Shown: piece after piece, positions 1 to 8,528 of the stretch
How positions within the stretch are numbered: the stretch's first letter is position 1
Layout of the letters: every line of letters begins with the position of its first letter
From: Reyranella sp.
GTDB lineage: Bacteria; Pseudomonadota; Alphaproteobacteria; Reyranellales; Reyranellaceae
Length of the DNA: 64,000 nt
NCBI RefSeq assembly: GCF_030651995.1
Contig: NZ_JAUSBN010000055.1
Location: 93,118 to 157,117 of the forward strand
Direction: 5' to 3'
The notes under the pieces: model-generated
Database searches by the model: none
What the model saw: only the letters and a program-made list of their open reading frames with translations
Told to the model about the DNA's origin: nothing
Position numbers and translations under genes: made by a program

Positions 1-144
1 AAGGAGCGGAGCTGGGTGTGCCTCATATTGATTTTCTCAATGCGACTTGGAGAATGTTTGAATTGGATAAATGTGAGCAGCGGCCGGAGGATTGTCAAAA
101 GGACGACAAGTCCAAAGCCAGTGAGCCATGGGAGTGAAGCGCGG

Positions 145-1257
145 ATGTGGCGCTACCGGAATCCGGTCGACGTGAAATTCGGCGCCGGCGTCTTCGAGAC
201 GCTGGGCACGGTTCTGGCCAGCCGTGCCTATTGCCTCGTCACCTACGACGACGCCAACGGCGGCGGGGTCTTCGCCGAGCTCGCGCGGCGCGTCGTGGCC
301 CAGTCCGGCGCGCCGGCCGTGACGGTGAGCAATATCGGCCCCAATCCCGACTTCATCGGCCTCACCCAGTCCTGCCGGACCTATGCAGCGTCGTCCCGCC
401 CCGTCGAGGTCATCGTTGCGCTGGGCGGCGGCTCGGTGATGGACGCCGCCAAGGTACTGGCCGCCGCCAAGGGCGACTTCGAGACGGTCCGGCGCCACCT
501 GGAGACCGGCAAGGACGGCGAGGCGCTGGGCCGCACGCCGATCATCGCCATTCCCACGACGGCGGGCACCGGAAGCGAGGTCACCTCCTGGGCTACCGTC
601 TGGGACACCGGAGCGATGAAGAAGTACTCGCTGGCCCGCGAGACGCTCTACCCCGAAGCGGCGCTGGTCGATCCGCTGCTGACCCTCGGCCTGCCGCGCG
701 CGATCACGATCAGCACCGGCCTCGATGCGCTCAGCCACGCGCTGGAAAGCATCTGGAACGTCAACGCCAACCCGGTGTCGAGCTCACTCGCCGAGGTTGC
801 CGCGCGCGAAGTGATCGAGGCCCTGCCGCTGCTGGCTGACGATCTGCGCAGCGAGGCGCTGCGCACGCGGCTGGCACGCGCCAGCCTGTTCGCGGGCCTC
901 GCCTTCTCCAACACCCGCACCGCGCTCGCCCATTCGCTGTCCTATCACCTGACGTTGCACCACGGCGTTCCGCACGGCATCGCCTGCTCGTTCAGCCTGC
1001 CGATGGTGATGCGCGCGGTCGCGGGCTGCGACGCGGCCTGCGATGCCTCGCTGCGGCGCATCTTCGGCAACGACCTGGTCGCCGGCGCCGCGCGACTCGA
1101 GACCTTCCTGAAGAAACTCGGCATCTCGCCCGATGCCACCGCACACGGTATCGCCGCGCGCGACTGGTCGCGTCTCGTAGACGACGCGCTGGCGGGCGAC
1201 CGCGGACGCAACTTCATCGGACGCCGGGAGGCGCTGTTGGCCGAAATGGCCGCTTAG
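145..1257 (+). CDS. Iron-containing alcohol dehydrogenase, phosphonate-associated
   Basis: Group III Fe-dependent alcohol dehydrogenase of 370 aa, a usual length for the family. The NAD-binding GGGSVMD lies at about residues 94-100, followed by TTAGTGSE at about 138-145. The four metal ligands are visible as D194, H198, H263 and H277. The frame is open back to position 16, but ATG 145 is preceded by GGAG at 131-134 and the family starts here. It sits 32 bases before phnD. Members next to phnDCE are known as the phosphonate-metabolism Fe-ADH, thought to reduce phosphonoacetaldehyde or oxidise a hydroxyalkylphosphonate. The substrate is inferred from context only. Confidence 0.85.
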   Translation: MWRYRNPVDVKFGAGVFETLGTVLASRAYCLVTYDDANGGGVFAELARRVVAQSGAPAVTVSNIGPNPDFIGLTQSCRTYAASSRPVEVIVALGGGSVMDAAKVLAAAKGDFETVRRHLETGKDGEALGRTPIIAIPTTAGTGSEVTSWATVWDTGAMKKYSLARETLYPEAALVDPLLTLGLPRAITISTGLDALSHALESIWNVNANPVSSSLAEVAAREVIEALPLLADDLRSEALRTRLARASLFAGLAFSNTRTALAHSLSYHLTLHHGVPHGIACSFSLPMVMRAVAGCDAACDASLRRIFGNDLVAGAARLETFLKKLGISPDATAHGIAARDWSRLVDDALAGDRGRNFIGRREALLAEMAA

Positions 1258-1289
1258 TCAGTCAAGAAAAGAAAACATGGAGGAAACGA

Positions 1290-2165
1290 ATGACCAGGAT
1301 GACGCGTCGCGATTTCGGGCTTCTCACCGCGGGTTCGCTTCTGGCCGGCGGAACCGTCGCCACCGCCCAGGCCCAGCAGGTCCTGAAGGTGGGCCTGATC
1401 CCCTCCGAGGACTCGCGGGCGATGCTCGCCCAGAGCAAGGACATCCTCGACGCGGTCGAGAAGAACTCCGGGATGAAGGTCCAGGGCTTCGTTGCCACCG
1501 ACTATAACGGCGTTATCGAGGCCCTGCGCGCCAAGCACCTCGACATCGCCTATCTCGGGCCCTTCTCCTACGTTCTGGCCACCACCGTGACGCCGGTCGA
1601 GGCCTTCGCCATCGCCGAGACCGCCAAGGCAGGCCGCACCTACTATCACTCCAAGATCATCGCGCTGAAGTCGAGCGGCATCAAAACGCTCGCCGATCTC
1701 AAGGGCAGGAACTTCGCCTTCGTCGACCCCGCCTCGACGTCGGGCTACGCCTTCCCGCTGGCGGGCCTGCTCAAGGCCGGCATCGAACCCAAGCGCGACT
1801 TCAAGACCGTGATCTTCACCGGCGCGCACGACGCCAATGCGCTGGCCGTCGCCAACGGCAAGGTCGATGCCGCGACCATCGCCGACCGCATCCTCGACGC
1901 CGCCATCGCCAAGGGCCACATCAAGGCCGACCAGATCCAGGTCGTCTGGGAGTCCGCGCCGATCCCGGAATCGCCGATGGTGTGGCGCAAGGATCTCTCG
2001 CCCGAGACCAAGGCCAAGGTGAAGGCCGCCTTCCTGTCGATCAAGAACCTCAACTGGTCCGACCAGGGCAAGCTGAACGGCTTCAAGGAGACCAACGACC
2101 AGGCCTACGACGTCGTGCGCGAGACCGCCAAGCTCGCGAACATCGATCTCAAGAAGCAGAAGTAG
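1290..2165 (+). CDS. phnD: Phosphonate ABC transporter substrate-binding protein
   Basis: Periplasmic PhnD-family binding protein of 291 aa that captures phosphonates (or phosphate/phosphite analogues) for PhnCE. The N-terminus MTRMTRRDFGLLTAG carries a twin-arginine-like RRDFG followed by a hydrophobic stretch and an AQA cleavage region near residue 28. The body has the LKVGLIPSED opening and the STSGYAFP segment that contact ligand in this family. The start is fixed by GGAGGA at 1279-1284, five bases before ATG. It is the first transporter gene of phnDCE and is 30 bases from phnC. The exact ligand cannot be told from sequence. Confidence 0.9.
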   Translation: MTRMTRRDFGLLTAGSLLAGGTVATAQAQQVLKVGLIPSEDSRAMLAQSKDILDAVEKNSGMKVQGFVATDYNGVIEALRAKHLDIAYLGPFSYVLATTVTPVEAFAIAETAKAGRTYYHSKIIALKSSGIKTLADLKGRNFAFVDPASTSGYAFPLAGLLKAGIEPKRDFKTVIFTGAHDANALAVANGKVDAATIADRILDAAIAKGHIKADQIQVVWESAPIPESPMVWRKDLSPETKAKVKAAFLSIKNLNWSDQGKLNGFKETNDQAYDVVRETAKLANIDLKKQK

Positions 2166-2195
2166 CCGCACGCCTGCTTCCAGGGAGATCGACCG

Positions 2196-3038
2196 ATGAT
2201 CGAAATCCGCGGCCTCGCCAAATCCTATGGCGACCACCAGGCGCTGCAGGATGTGAGCCTCTCGATCCGGCCCGGCGAGTTCGTCGTCGTGCTCGGACCA
2301 TCCGGCGCCGGCAAGTCGACCTTGCTGCGCTGCATCAACCGGCTGATCGAGCCAACGGCCGGCGACATCGTGGTCGACGGCACGTCGCTGTCGTCCAACC
2401 GCCGCGACCTGCGGCTGCTCCGGCGCAACGTCGCCATGATCTTCCAGCAGCACAATCTGGTGAAGCGCCTGAGCGTGCTGAAGAACGTGCTGGTCGGCCG
2501 CATGGCCGATCTCTCGCCGATCCTCAGCAGCCTGCAGCTCTTCCCCGAGGCCGACGTGAAGATCGCACTTCATTGCCTCGAGCAGGTCGCGATGTCCCAT
2601 AAGGCCCGCAGTCGTGCCGACGCGCTGTCGGGCGGCGAGCAGCAGCGCGTCGGCATCGCCCGGGCGCTCGCCCAGCAGCCCAAGTTCATGCTGGCCGACG
2701 AGCCGGTGGCCAGCCTCGATCCCAAGACCTCGCGCACCGTCCTCAATTATCTGAAGAAGAGCTGCAAGGACTCCAACATCGCGGTTCTCTGCAATCTTCA
2801 CCAGATCGACTACGCGCTGGAGTTCGCCGAGCGAGTCGTGGGCCTGTCGGCGGGTCGGGTCGTCTATGACGGCGCACCGGCCGGTGTCAGCGGCGACGTG
2901 ATCCGCAGCATCTATCCCGGCCTCGACGATCCGAACGTGCTCGATGCCGCACAGCGTCTCACCGAACGCCGCCGCGCCGCGGCGGAAGCCGAGACTGCGC
3001 TCGCGGCCTCCGCCACCTCTGTCGAGGAGAGGGCTTAG
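2196..3038 (+). CDS. phnC: Phosphonate ABC transporter ATP-binding protein
   Basis: Cytoplasmic ATPase of the phosphonate importer, 280 aa. Walker A GPSGAGKST lies at 34-42, the ABC signature LSGGEQQR at 144-151 and Walker B FMLADEP at 164-170. The Q-loop QQHN is near residue 84. The C-terminus has an alanine/glutamate-rich tail of about 30 residues. GGGAG at 2183-2187 supports the ATG. The stop is two bases before phnE, so the two are translationally close. No C-P lyase (phnGHIJKLM) genes follow in this window. Confidence 0.92.
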   Translation: MIEIRGLAKSYGDHQALQDVSLSIRPGEFVVVLGPSGAGKSTLLRCINRLIEPTAGDIVVDGTSLSSNRRDLRLLRRNVAMIFQQHNLVKRLSVLKNVLVGRMADLSPILSSLQLFPEADVKIALHCLEQVAMSHKARSRADALSGGEQQRVGIARALAQQPKFMLADEPVASLDPKTSRTVLNYLKKSCKDSNIAVLCNLHQIDYALEFAERVVGLSAGRVVYDGAPAGVSGDVIRSIYPGLDDPNVLDAAQRLTERRRAAAEAETALAASATSVEERA

Positions 3039-3040
3039 CA

Positions 3041-3835
3041 ATGTCCCTGCAATTCGTCGTCAATAAGCCGCGCGGTCCGCTCGGCTGGTGGATCATGGTC
3101 CCGATCGGGGGCCTTACGGTCGCTGCCCTCTGGTGGTCGGCCGTCGGCACGCGTCTCAGCATATCGGGCTTCATCGACGGGCTGCCGTGGATCGGCGACT
3201 TCGTCGGCCGCATGCTGCCGCCCAACTTCGCCTTCATGCAGAAGCTGGTGCAACCGGCCATCGAGACCGTGCAGATCGCGCTGTGGGGTACCCTGCTCGG
3301 CATCGTACTGGCCCTGCCGGTGTGCTTCTTCGCCGCCCGGAACCTCTCGCCCTATGCCTGGGTGTTCCACGGGCTGCGTCAGGTCCTGAACGTGATGCGC
3401 GGCATCAACGAGATCATCCTGGCGCTGATCTTCGTCGCCGCCGTCGGCCTCGGTCCCTTCGCGGGCGTGCTCGCCATCGCGCTGCACGGCGCCGGCATGC
3501 TGGGCAAGTTCTTCGCCGAGGCGATCGAGGAGATCGACGAGGGTCCGCTCGATGCGTTGCGCGCGGCCGGCGCAGGCACCCTGCAGCGCATCGTGTTCGG
3601 CGTGCTGCCTCAGGTCATGCCCGCCTGGATCGGCGTCGTGCTCTATCGATTCGAAACCAACATCCGCGTGTCGACGGTGCTGGGCATGGTCGGCGCGGGC
3701 GGCATCGGCTTCGAACTGATCAGCTCGATGAAGCTGTTCGCCTACGAGGACACGGCGGCCTGCGTCATCGTGATCCTGATCCTGGTGCTCGCAGCCGACC
3801 TGATGTCGTCAAAACTGCGTGCCATGATCCGATAG
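3041..3835 (+). CDS. phnE: Phosphonate ABC transporter permease
   Basis: Inner-membrane permease of the PhnDCE importer, 264 aa, with about six hydrophobic segments. The EAA loop that docks on PhnC is visible as EAIEEIDEGPLDALRAAGAG at about residues 163-182. The start lies just after the phnC stop, with a purine-rich GAGGAGAGGG inside the end of phnC. A single permease gene is present, whereas some bacteria carry two. It ends the phnDCE unit. The next gene begins about 80 bases later with its own strong ribosome-binding site. Confidence 0.9.
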   Translation: MSLQFVVNKPRGPLGWWIMVPIGGLTVAALWWSAVGTRLSISGFIDGLPWIGDFVGRMLPPNFAFMQKLVQPAIETVQIALWGTLLGIVLALPVCFFAARNLSPYAWVFHGLRQVLNVMRGINEIILALIFVAAVGLGPFAGVLAIALHGAGMLGKFFAEAIEEIDEGPLDALRAAGAGTLQRIVFGVLPQVMPAWIGVVLYRFETNIRVSTVLGMVGAGGIGFELISSMKLFAYEDTAACVIVILILVLAADLMSSKLRAMIR

Positions 3836-3916
3836 GACAATCCGCTAGCCGGACGGGCCCTCTCGACGCGGGACCTGCATCGCGCCATCCTGCCAGCAAC
3901 GGGTATGGGAGGATCA

Positions 3917-5512
3917 ATGATGCGGCTATCGATCAGACTTCTCGGTGTCGTGGCGGCGCTCGGCCTATCGGCCGGGCCTGCGCTCGCGCAGAAGAGCGGC
4001 GGCACCCTCAAGATGTATGTCGCGGACAATCCGCCCAGCACCTCGATCCACGAGGAAGCGACGACCTCGACGGTCGTGCCCTTCATGGGGCTCTACAACA
4101 ATCTCGTCGTCTTCGATTCGCAGATTCCGCAGAACAGCATGGAGACGATCCGCCCGGATCTGGCCGAGAGCTGGTCCTGGAGCCCGGACGGCAAGAAGCT
4201 GACCTTCAAGCTGGTCGGTAATGCCAAGTGGCATGACGGCAAGCCCTTTACCTCGGCCGACGTGAAGTGCACCTGGGATATGCTGACGGGCAAGAGCGAG
4301 ACCCAGAAGCTGCGCAAGAACCCGCGCACCTCCTGGTACTGGAACCTCAACGAGGTGACGACCAACGGCGACCGCGAGGTGACCTTCCATCTCGGCCAGC
4401 CGCAGCCCTCGATGCTGATCCTGCTCGCCTCGGGCTACAGCCCCGTCTATTCCTGCCACGTGCCGACGGCGCAGATGCGCACCAAGCCGATCGGCACCGG
4501 CCCCTTCAAGCTCGGCGAATTCAAGCAGAAGGAAATCATCAAGCTCGTCCGCAACCCGGACTACTTCAAGAAGGGCAAACCCTATCTCGACGCGGTCGAG
4601 ATGCCGATCGTGCCGGCGCGCGGCACGGCCATACTGGGCTTCGTGTCGGGCCGCTACGACATGACGGCGCCCTACGCCGTCACCATCCCGCTGCTCAAGG
4701 ACGTCAAGGCGCAGGCCGCCGACGCCATCTGCGAAGTCGCGCCGATGAACAACAACACCAACCTGATCGTGAACAGCGTAGCGCCGCCGTTCGACAATGC
4801 CGACATCCGCCGGGCGATGCTGCTCACCATCGACCGCAAGTCGTTCATCGACATTCTCGCCCAGGGTTACGGCGAGGCCGGCGGCGTCATGCAACCGGCA
4901 CCCGGCGGCGTCTGGGGCATGCCGAAGGAGATGTTCGACAAGGTCCAGGGTTACGGGCCCGACGTCGCCAAGAACCGCGCCGAGGCGCAGGCGATCATGA
5001 AGAAGGCGGGCTACGGGCCCGACAACAGGCTGAAGCTCAAGGTTTCGACCCGCAATCACCTGCTCTATCGCGACCCGGCCGTCATCCTGATCGACCAGCT
5101 CAAGGAGATCTACATCGACGGCGAACTCGATCTGGTCGACACCGCCCTGTGGTTCAACAAGGTCGCGCGCAAGGACTACTCCATCGGCCTCAACACGACC
5201 GGCAACGGCGTGGACGATCCCGACCAGACCTACTTCGAGCACTACGCTTGCAAGTCGGAGCGCAACTATGTCGGCTACTGCAACCCTGAGATCGAGAAGC
5301 TTTTCCCGATCCAGTCGGCCGAGCGCGACATGGAGAAGCGCAAGAAGCTCGTTTGGGAGATCGACAAGCAGATCCTCGAGGAGGGCTTCCGCCCGATCGT
5401 CATGTGGAACGTGTCGGGAAGCTGCTGGCATCCCCACGTGAAGGGTTTCCGCCCGATGGTGAACAGCCTCTACAACGGCTCGCGCTTCGAGGACGTCTGG
5501 CTGGACAAGTAG
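3917..5512 (+). CDS. ABC transporter substrate-binding protein, family 5 (peptide/nickel type)
   Basis: Periplasmic DppA/OppA-type binding protein of 531 aa. A Sec signal (MMRLSIRLLG... with an LAQ cleavage near residue 25) precedes a GGTLKMYV opening. The family signature KLVGNAKWHDGKPFTSADVK is at about 95-115. GGGAGG at 3907-3912 serves ATG 3917 or, with better spacing, ATG 3920. It follows phnE on the same strand but has no permease or ATPase partner of its own here. The ligand is unknown and could be a peptide, glycoside or organic amine. It is followed by a strong hairpin. Confidence 0.85.
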   Translation: MMRLSIRLLGVVAALGLSAGPALAQKSGGTLKMYVADNPPSTSIHEEATTSTVVPFMGLYNNLVVFDSQIPQNSMETIRPDLAESWSWSPDGKKLTFKLVGNAKWHDGKPFTSADVKCTWDMLTGKSETQKLRKNPRTSWYWNLNEVTTNGDREVTFHLGQPQPSMLILLASGYSPVYSCHVPTAQMRTKPIGTGPFKLGEFKQKEIIKLVRNPDYFKKGKPYLDAVEMPIVPARGTAILGFVSGRYDMTAPYAVTIPLLKDVKAQAADAICEVAPMNNNTNLIVNSVAPPFDNADIRRAMLLTIDRKSFIDILAQGYGEAGGVMQPAPGGVWGMPKEMFDKVQGYGPDVAKNRAEAQAIMKKAGYGPDNRLKLKVSTRNHLLYRDPAVILIDQLKEIYIDGELDLVDTALWFNKVARKDYSIGLNTTGNGVDDPDQTYFEHYACKSERNYVGYCNPEIEKLFPIQSAERDMEKRKKLVWEIDKQILEEGFRPIVMWNVSGSCWHPHVKGFRPMVNSLYNGSRFEDVWLDK

Positions 5513-5540
5513 CCGACGCAGCGAAAGCCTCAGGACTGCC

Positions 5541-5568
5541 GAAAGCCGCGCCCCGTAGCGCGGCTTTC
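5541..5568 (+). terminator. Hairpin terminator after the phn-linked genes
   Basis: Perfect 11-bp stem (5541-5551 with 5558-5568) and a six-base loop, 28 bases after the stop of the family 5 binding protein. There is no long T run after the stem, so termination strength is uncertain. The right arm itself ends in CTTTC. Confidence 0.6.
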
Positions 5569-5665
5569 GTGCGATGGGGCCTGACATCGCCATGGCCCCG
5601 AGGATAGTGTCGAAGCCAACGGAGGTCGCGACCAACGCGGCCCCATACACTCCCGGGGGGCAGAC

Positions 5666-6667
5666 ATGAGATCTTCACGTCGAGTACTGACGCGCCGGCG
5701 CGCCCTGACGGGGACGCTGCTCCTCGCATCACCAATGCTCGCCACGGGCAAGGCCGTGGCGGCCGACTGGCCGGAGCGCCCGATCCGCATGATCATACCG
5801 TTCGCCGCGGGCTCCGGCGCCGACACGGTCGGCCGGACCTTCGGCGAGCAGCTCGCGAAGGCGCTGGGCCAGCCCGTCGTCATCGACAACAAGGGCGGCG
5901 CCGGCGGCCTGCTGGGCACCGCGGAGGGTGCGCGGGCACCGGCCGACGGCTATACGCTGCTGCTCACGTCGCAGGGCGCGACGGTGTTCAACATGGGTCT
6001 CTACAAGGCGCCGGGCTACGATCCGCTGAAGGATCTCATTCCGGTGTCGACGACCGGAATCCTGACCAACGTCATGGTCGTCTCGACCGCCAACCCGGCC
6101 AAGACCGTCGCTGATGTGGTCGCACAGGCGCGCGCCAGGCCGGGCGAACTCACCTACGGGTCGAGCGGCGTCGGCAGCAGCCTCCATATGTCGGGCGTGA
6201 TCCTGGAGCAGCGCACCGGCGTCAAGCTGCAGCACGTGCCCTATCGCGGCGCGCCCGCGGCGGTGCTCGCCGTGATCAATGGCGAGGTCACCACGGGCTT
6301 CTTCAATGCGCCCACGGTGGTGAGCCAGATCAAGGCCGGCAAGCTGAAGGCACTGGCCGTCACCACCAAGGACCGCTCTGTCATCCTGCCCGACGTGCCG
6401 ACCATGATGGAGACAGGCATCCCCGACTATGTCGTCGCGACCTGGCTCGGCTTCGCGGTGCCGGCCGGCACCCCCGCGCCGATCGTGGCCCGCCTCAACG
6501 CCGAGATCGGCCGCATCGCCCAGATGCCGGAGGTGAAGGAGAGGCTCCTGGTCCAGGGCTTCGAGGTGCTGCCACCCGACACGCCCGCGGCCGCCCGCAA
6601 GCTGATCGCCGACGACCAGGCGCTGTGGCTGCCCATCATCAAGGCCTCGGGCGCGACGGCGGAATAG
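5666..6667 (+). CDS. Bug/TctC-family tripartite tricarboxylate transporter substrate receptor
   Basis: Periplasmic Bug-type receptor of 333 aa. The leader has the twin-arginine-like TRRRALTG, then a hydrophobic stretch ending in AVAA near residue 32. The mature start WPERPIRMIIPFAAGSGADT is the typical beta-1/ligand loop of this family, followed by the GGAGGLLGT loop at about 75-83. No TctA or TctB membrane partners are adjacent, so it is an orphan receptor. Ligand unknown; carboxylates, amides and aromatic acids are all known for the family. It lies between a hairpin terminator and a convergent gene. Confidence 0.85.
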   Translation: MRSSRRVLTRRRALTGTLLLASPMLATGKAVAADWPERPIRMIIPFAAGSGADTVGRTFGEQLAKALGQPVVIDNKGGAGGLLGTAEGARAPADGYTLLLTSQGATVFNMGLYKAPGYDPLKDLIPVSTTGILTNVMVVSTANPAKTVADVVAQARARPGELTYGSSGVGSSLHMSGVILEQRTGVKLQHVPYRGAPAAVLAVINGEVTTGFFNAPTVVSQIKAGKLKALAVTTKDRSVILPDVPTMMETGIPDYVVATWLGFAVPAGTPAPIVARLNAEIGRIAQMPEVKERLLVQGFEVLPPDTPAAARKLIADDQALWLPIIKASGATAE

Positions 6668-6749
6668 GGCGCCGACAATCGCCCGCTACGGAGTGCTTTG
6701 GTTGGTCCGTTAGGTCCTTTGCCGCGCTCAGGACGATAGGGAGGTTGGC

Positions 6750-7487
6750 CTACCAGTCAACGGCCGCCAACTTGTGGCCCGGCACTCCCGCGATCTCCTG
6801 GATCAGCTTCTTGGTCAGGGCACGGCCGAACGCTGCGTGAGTCTCGGCGACGATGGTGAAGGCACCGGGGCCGCCGATGACGTTCTCCTGGAAGTACTTT
6901 TCAAGCCCCCCCGGCGGATTGGTGTGCTCCGGCCGGAACGCCTCCTCGATCGGCGTCAGGATCACCAGCGCGTTGATCGTGATGTTCTTTGCCACGGCAT
7001 CGTCACGCGCGTCGGTGATCGGGCGGCCGCCGATGTTGTTGCCGTCACCCGACACGTCGATGACCCGCCGGTCCGACAGGAAGGGCGCGCGGTCGAACTG
7101 TCCCACGGCGAAGTCGATGGCGGCGCTGATCGAGGTGCTGGCGGCAAAGGAGCGCGGCGTCTCGATCAGCCGGTCGCCGAAGCGGCGCGCCGAGTCGCCG
7201 TCGCCGATCACCATCCAGTCGATGACCACCTTCTGCATGTTGGCCGACGCCCATTCGACGAAGCACACGGCGATGCGCCGGTGCGGGCCCGACGTGATCG
7301 CCCGCACGACATCCGGATGGGTAATGGCGGCGGCGGCGCCCTCGCGCTGAAGCCTGAACTTGGGACCGGTCACGCTGCGCGAGACGTCGGCGGCCAGCAC
7401 GAGCAGCATGTCGACCGGCTCCGCTGCCCGCGCCGTCGGAGAGACGAACGCCAGGGCCAGTCCCAGCAGCGCGACAAGCATCTTCAT
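6750..7487 (-). CDS. DUF1194 (von Willebrand factor A-like) secreted protein
   Basis: A 245-aa protein with a Sec signal (MKMLVALLGLALAFV, cleavage near TARA) and a von Willebrand A-type fold. The metal-site sequence DVSRS follows LLVLAAD near residue 33, and DVSGDGNN comes later, as in DUF1194 proteins. The start ATG at 7487 is preceded by GAGGAG at 7495-7500. The frame is open further upstream, but that part looks non-coding. Function is unknown. The fold suggests metal-dependent protein binding in the periplasm. It is divergent from fpr with 246 bases between them. Confidence 0.8.
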   Translation of the reverse strand: MKMLVALLGLALAFVSPTARAAEPVDMLLVLAADVSRSVTGPKFRLQREGAAAAITHPDVVRAITSGPHRRIAVCFVEWASANMQKVVIDWMVIGDGDSARRFGDRLIETPRSFAASTSISAAIDFAVGQFDRAPFLSDRRVIDVSGDGNNIGGRPITDARDDAVAKNITINALVILTPIEEAFRPEHTNPPGGLEKYFQENVIGGPGAFTIVAETHAAFGRALTKKLIQEIAGVPGHKLAAVDW

Positions 7488-7733
7488 TGCACGGCTCCTC
7501 GCTTCCCCGGTTCGCCCAAGTATAGGACACCGGCCTTCAACTGCGATCCGCACAAGCGGCTCCCGCAGAAAATCCCCTCACCAGCAGCCTTATGGGGACA
7601 TTCTTCCGCCAAGGACCTCGGGCATACGACAAATTTGCTATTGCGACTTACTTGCAAATATGGAATTCTATGCTGCACTGCACTATATTCACCCGTCGGG
7701 CGTCCGCCGGCACCGTTGCGTAGGAGTGTTTGC

Positions 7734-8504
7734 GTGAGCGCGTTGAGGAACGAGACCGTTTTGTCGGTGCATCACTGGACCGACGAGTTGTTCAGCTTCC
7801 GGACCACCCGCGACAAGGGGTTCCGCTTCGCCAGCGGCCAGTTCACGATGATCGGCCTCAAGGTCGAGGGCAAGCCGGTGCTGCGAGCCTACTCCATCGC
7901 CAGCCCGCACTACGTGGACGAGCTGGAGTTCTTCTCGATCAAGGTGCCCGACGGCAAGCTCACCTCGCACCTCAAGAACCTGATGCCGGGCGATCCCGTG
8001 CTGGTCGGCGCCAAGGCCGTCGGCACGCTGCTGCTCGACAGCCTGACCCCCGGCCGCAATCTCTACCTGCTGGGCACCGGCACCGGCCTCGCCCCCTTCC
8101 TGTCGATCGTGCGCGATCCGGAAGTCTACGAGCGCTACGAAAAGGTCATCCTCGTCCATGGCTGCCGCCATGTCCGGGACCTCGCCTACCGCTCGGCACT
8201 GGCCGACGAGCTGCCGGCCGACGAGATCCTGGGCGACATGGTGCGCGACAAGCTCGTCTACTACCCGACCGTCACCCGCGAGCCCTTCAAGTATCGCGGC
8301 CGCATCTCCCACCTGATCGAGAACGGCACCCTGGCGAACGACGTCGGCCTGCCGCCGATGTCGCGCGAGAACGACCGGTTCATGCTGTGCGGCAGCATCC
8401 AGATGCTGGCCGACATCCGGGCGCTCCTGGAAGGCATGGGCCTCACCGAGGGCAGCACCACCTCCCCGGGCGAATTCGTCGTCGAAAAGGCCTTCGTCGA
8501 GTAG
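7734..8504 (+). CDS. fpr: Ferredoxin--NADP reductase
   Basis: FAD flavoprotein of 256 aa that moves electrons between NADPH and ferredoxin/flavodoxin (bacterial Fpr subclass I, normally 257-258 aa). The FAD-binding RAYSIAS is at about residues 50-56. The NADP-binding LLGTGTGLAPFLSIVRD is at about 112-128, and the C-terminus ends FVVEKAFVE as in the family. The start is GTG 7734, supported by AGGAGT at 7722-7727. The open frame extends far upstream but without coding character. The upstream region is AT-rich around 7630-7690 and probably contains the promoter. Likely roles are redox balance, iron-sulfur metabolism or supplying oxygenases. Confidence 0.92.
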   Translation: MSALRNETVLSVHHWTDELFSFRTTRDKGFRFASGQFTMIGLKVEGKPVLRAYSIASPHYVDELEFFSIKVPDGKLTSHLKNLMPGDPVLVGAKAVGTLLLDSLTPGRNLYLLGTGTGLAPFLSIVRDPEVYERYEKVILVHGCRHVRDLAYRSALADELPADEILGDMVRDKLVYYPTVTREPFKYRGRISHLIENGTLANDVGLPPMSRENDRFMLCGSIQMLADIRALLEGMGLTEGSTTSPGEFVVEKAFVE

Positions 8505-8528
8505 ACGCCCCCGATCGGGAACCCCTTG

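Noticed and set aside
1254..3041. 595-codon open frame antisense to phnD and phnC
   Set aside because: Spans two clear genes on the other strand and has no recognisable domain.
5575..5592. GG-N10-GC spacing before the Bug receptor gene
   Set aside because: No TGGCAC match in the -24 half; spacing alone is expected by chance in GC-rich DNA.
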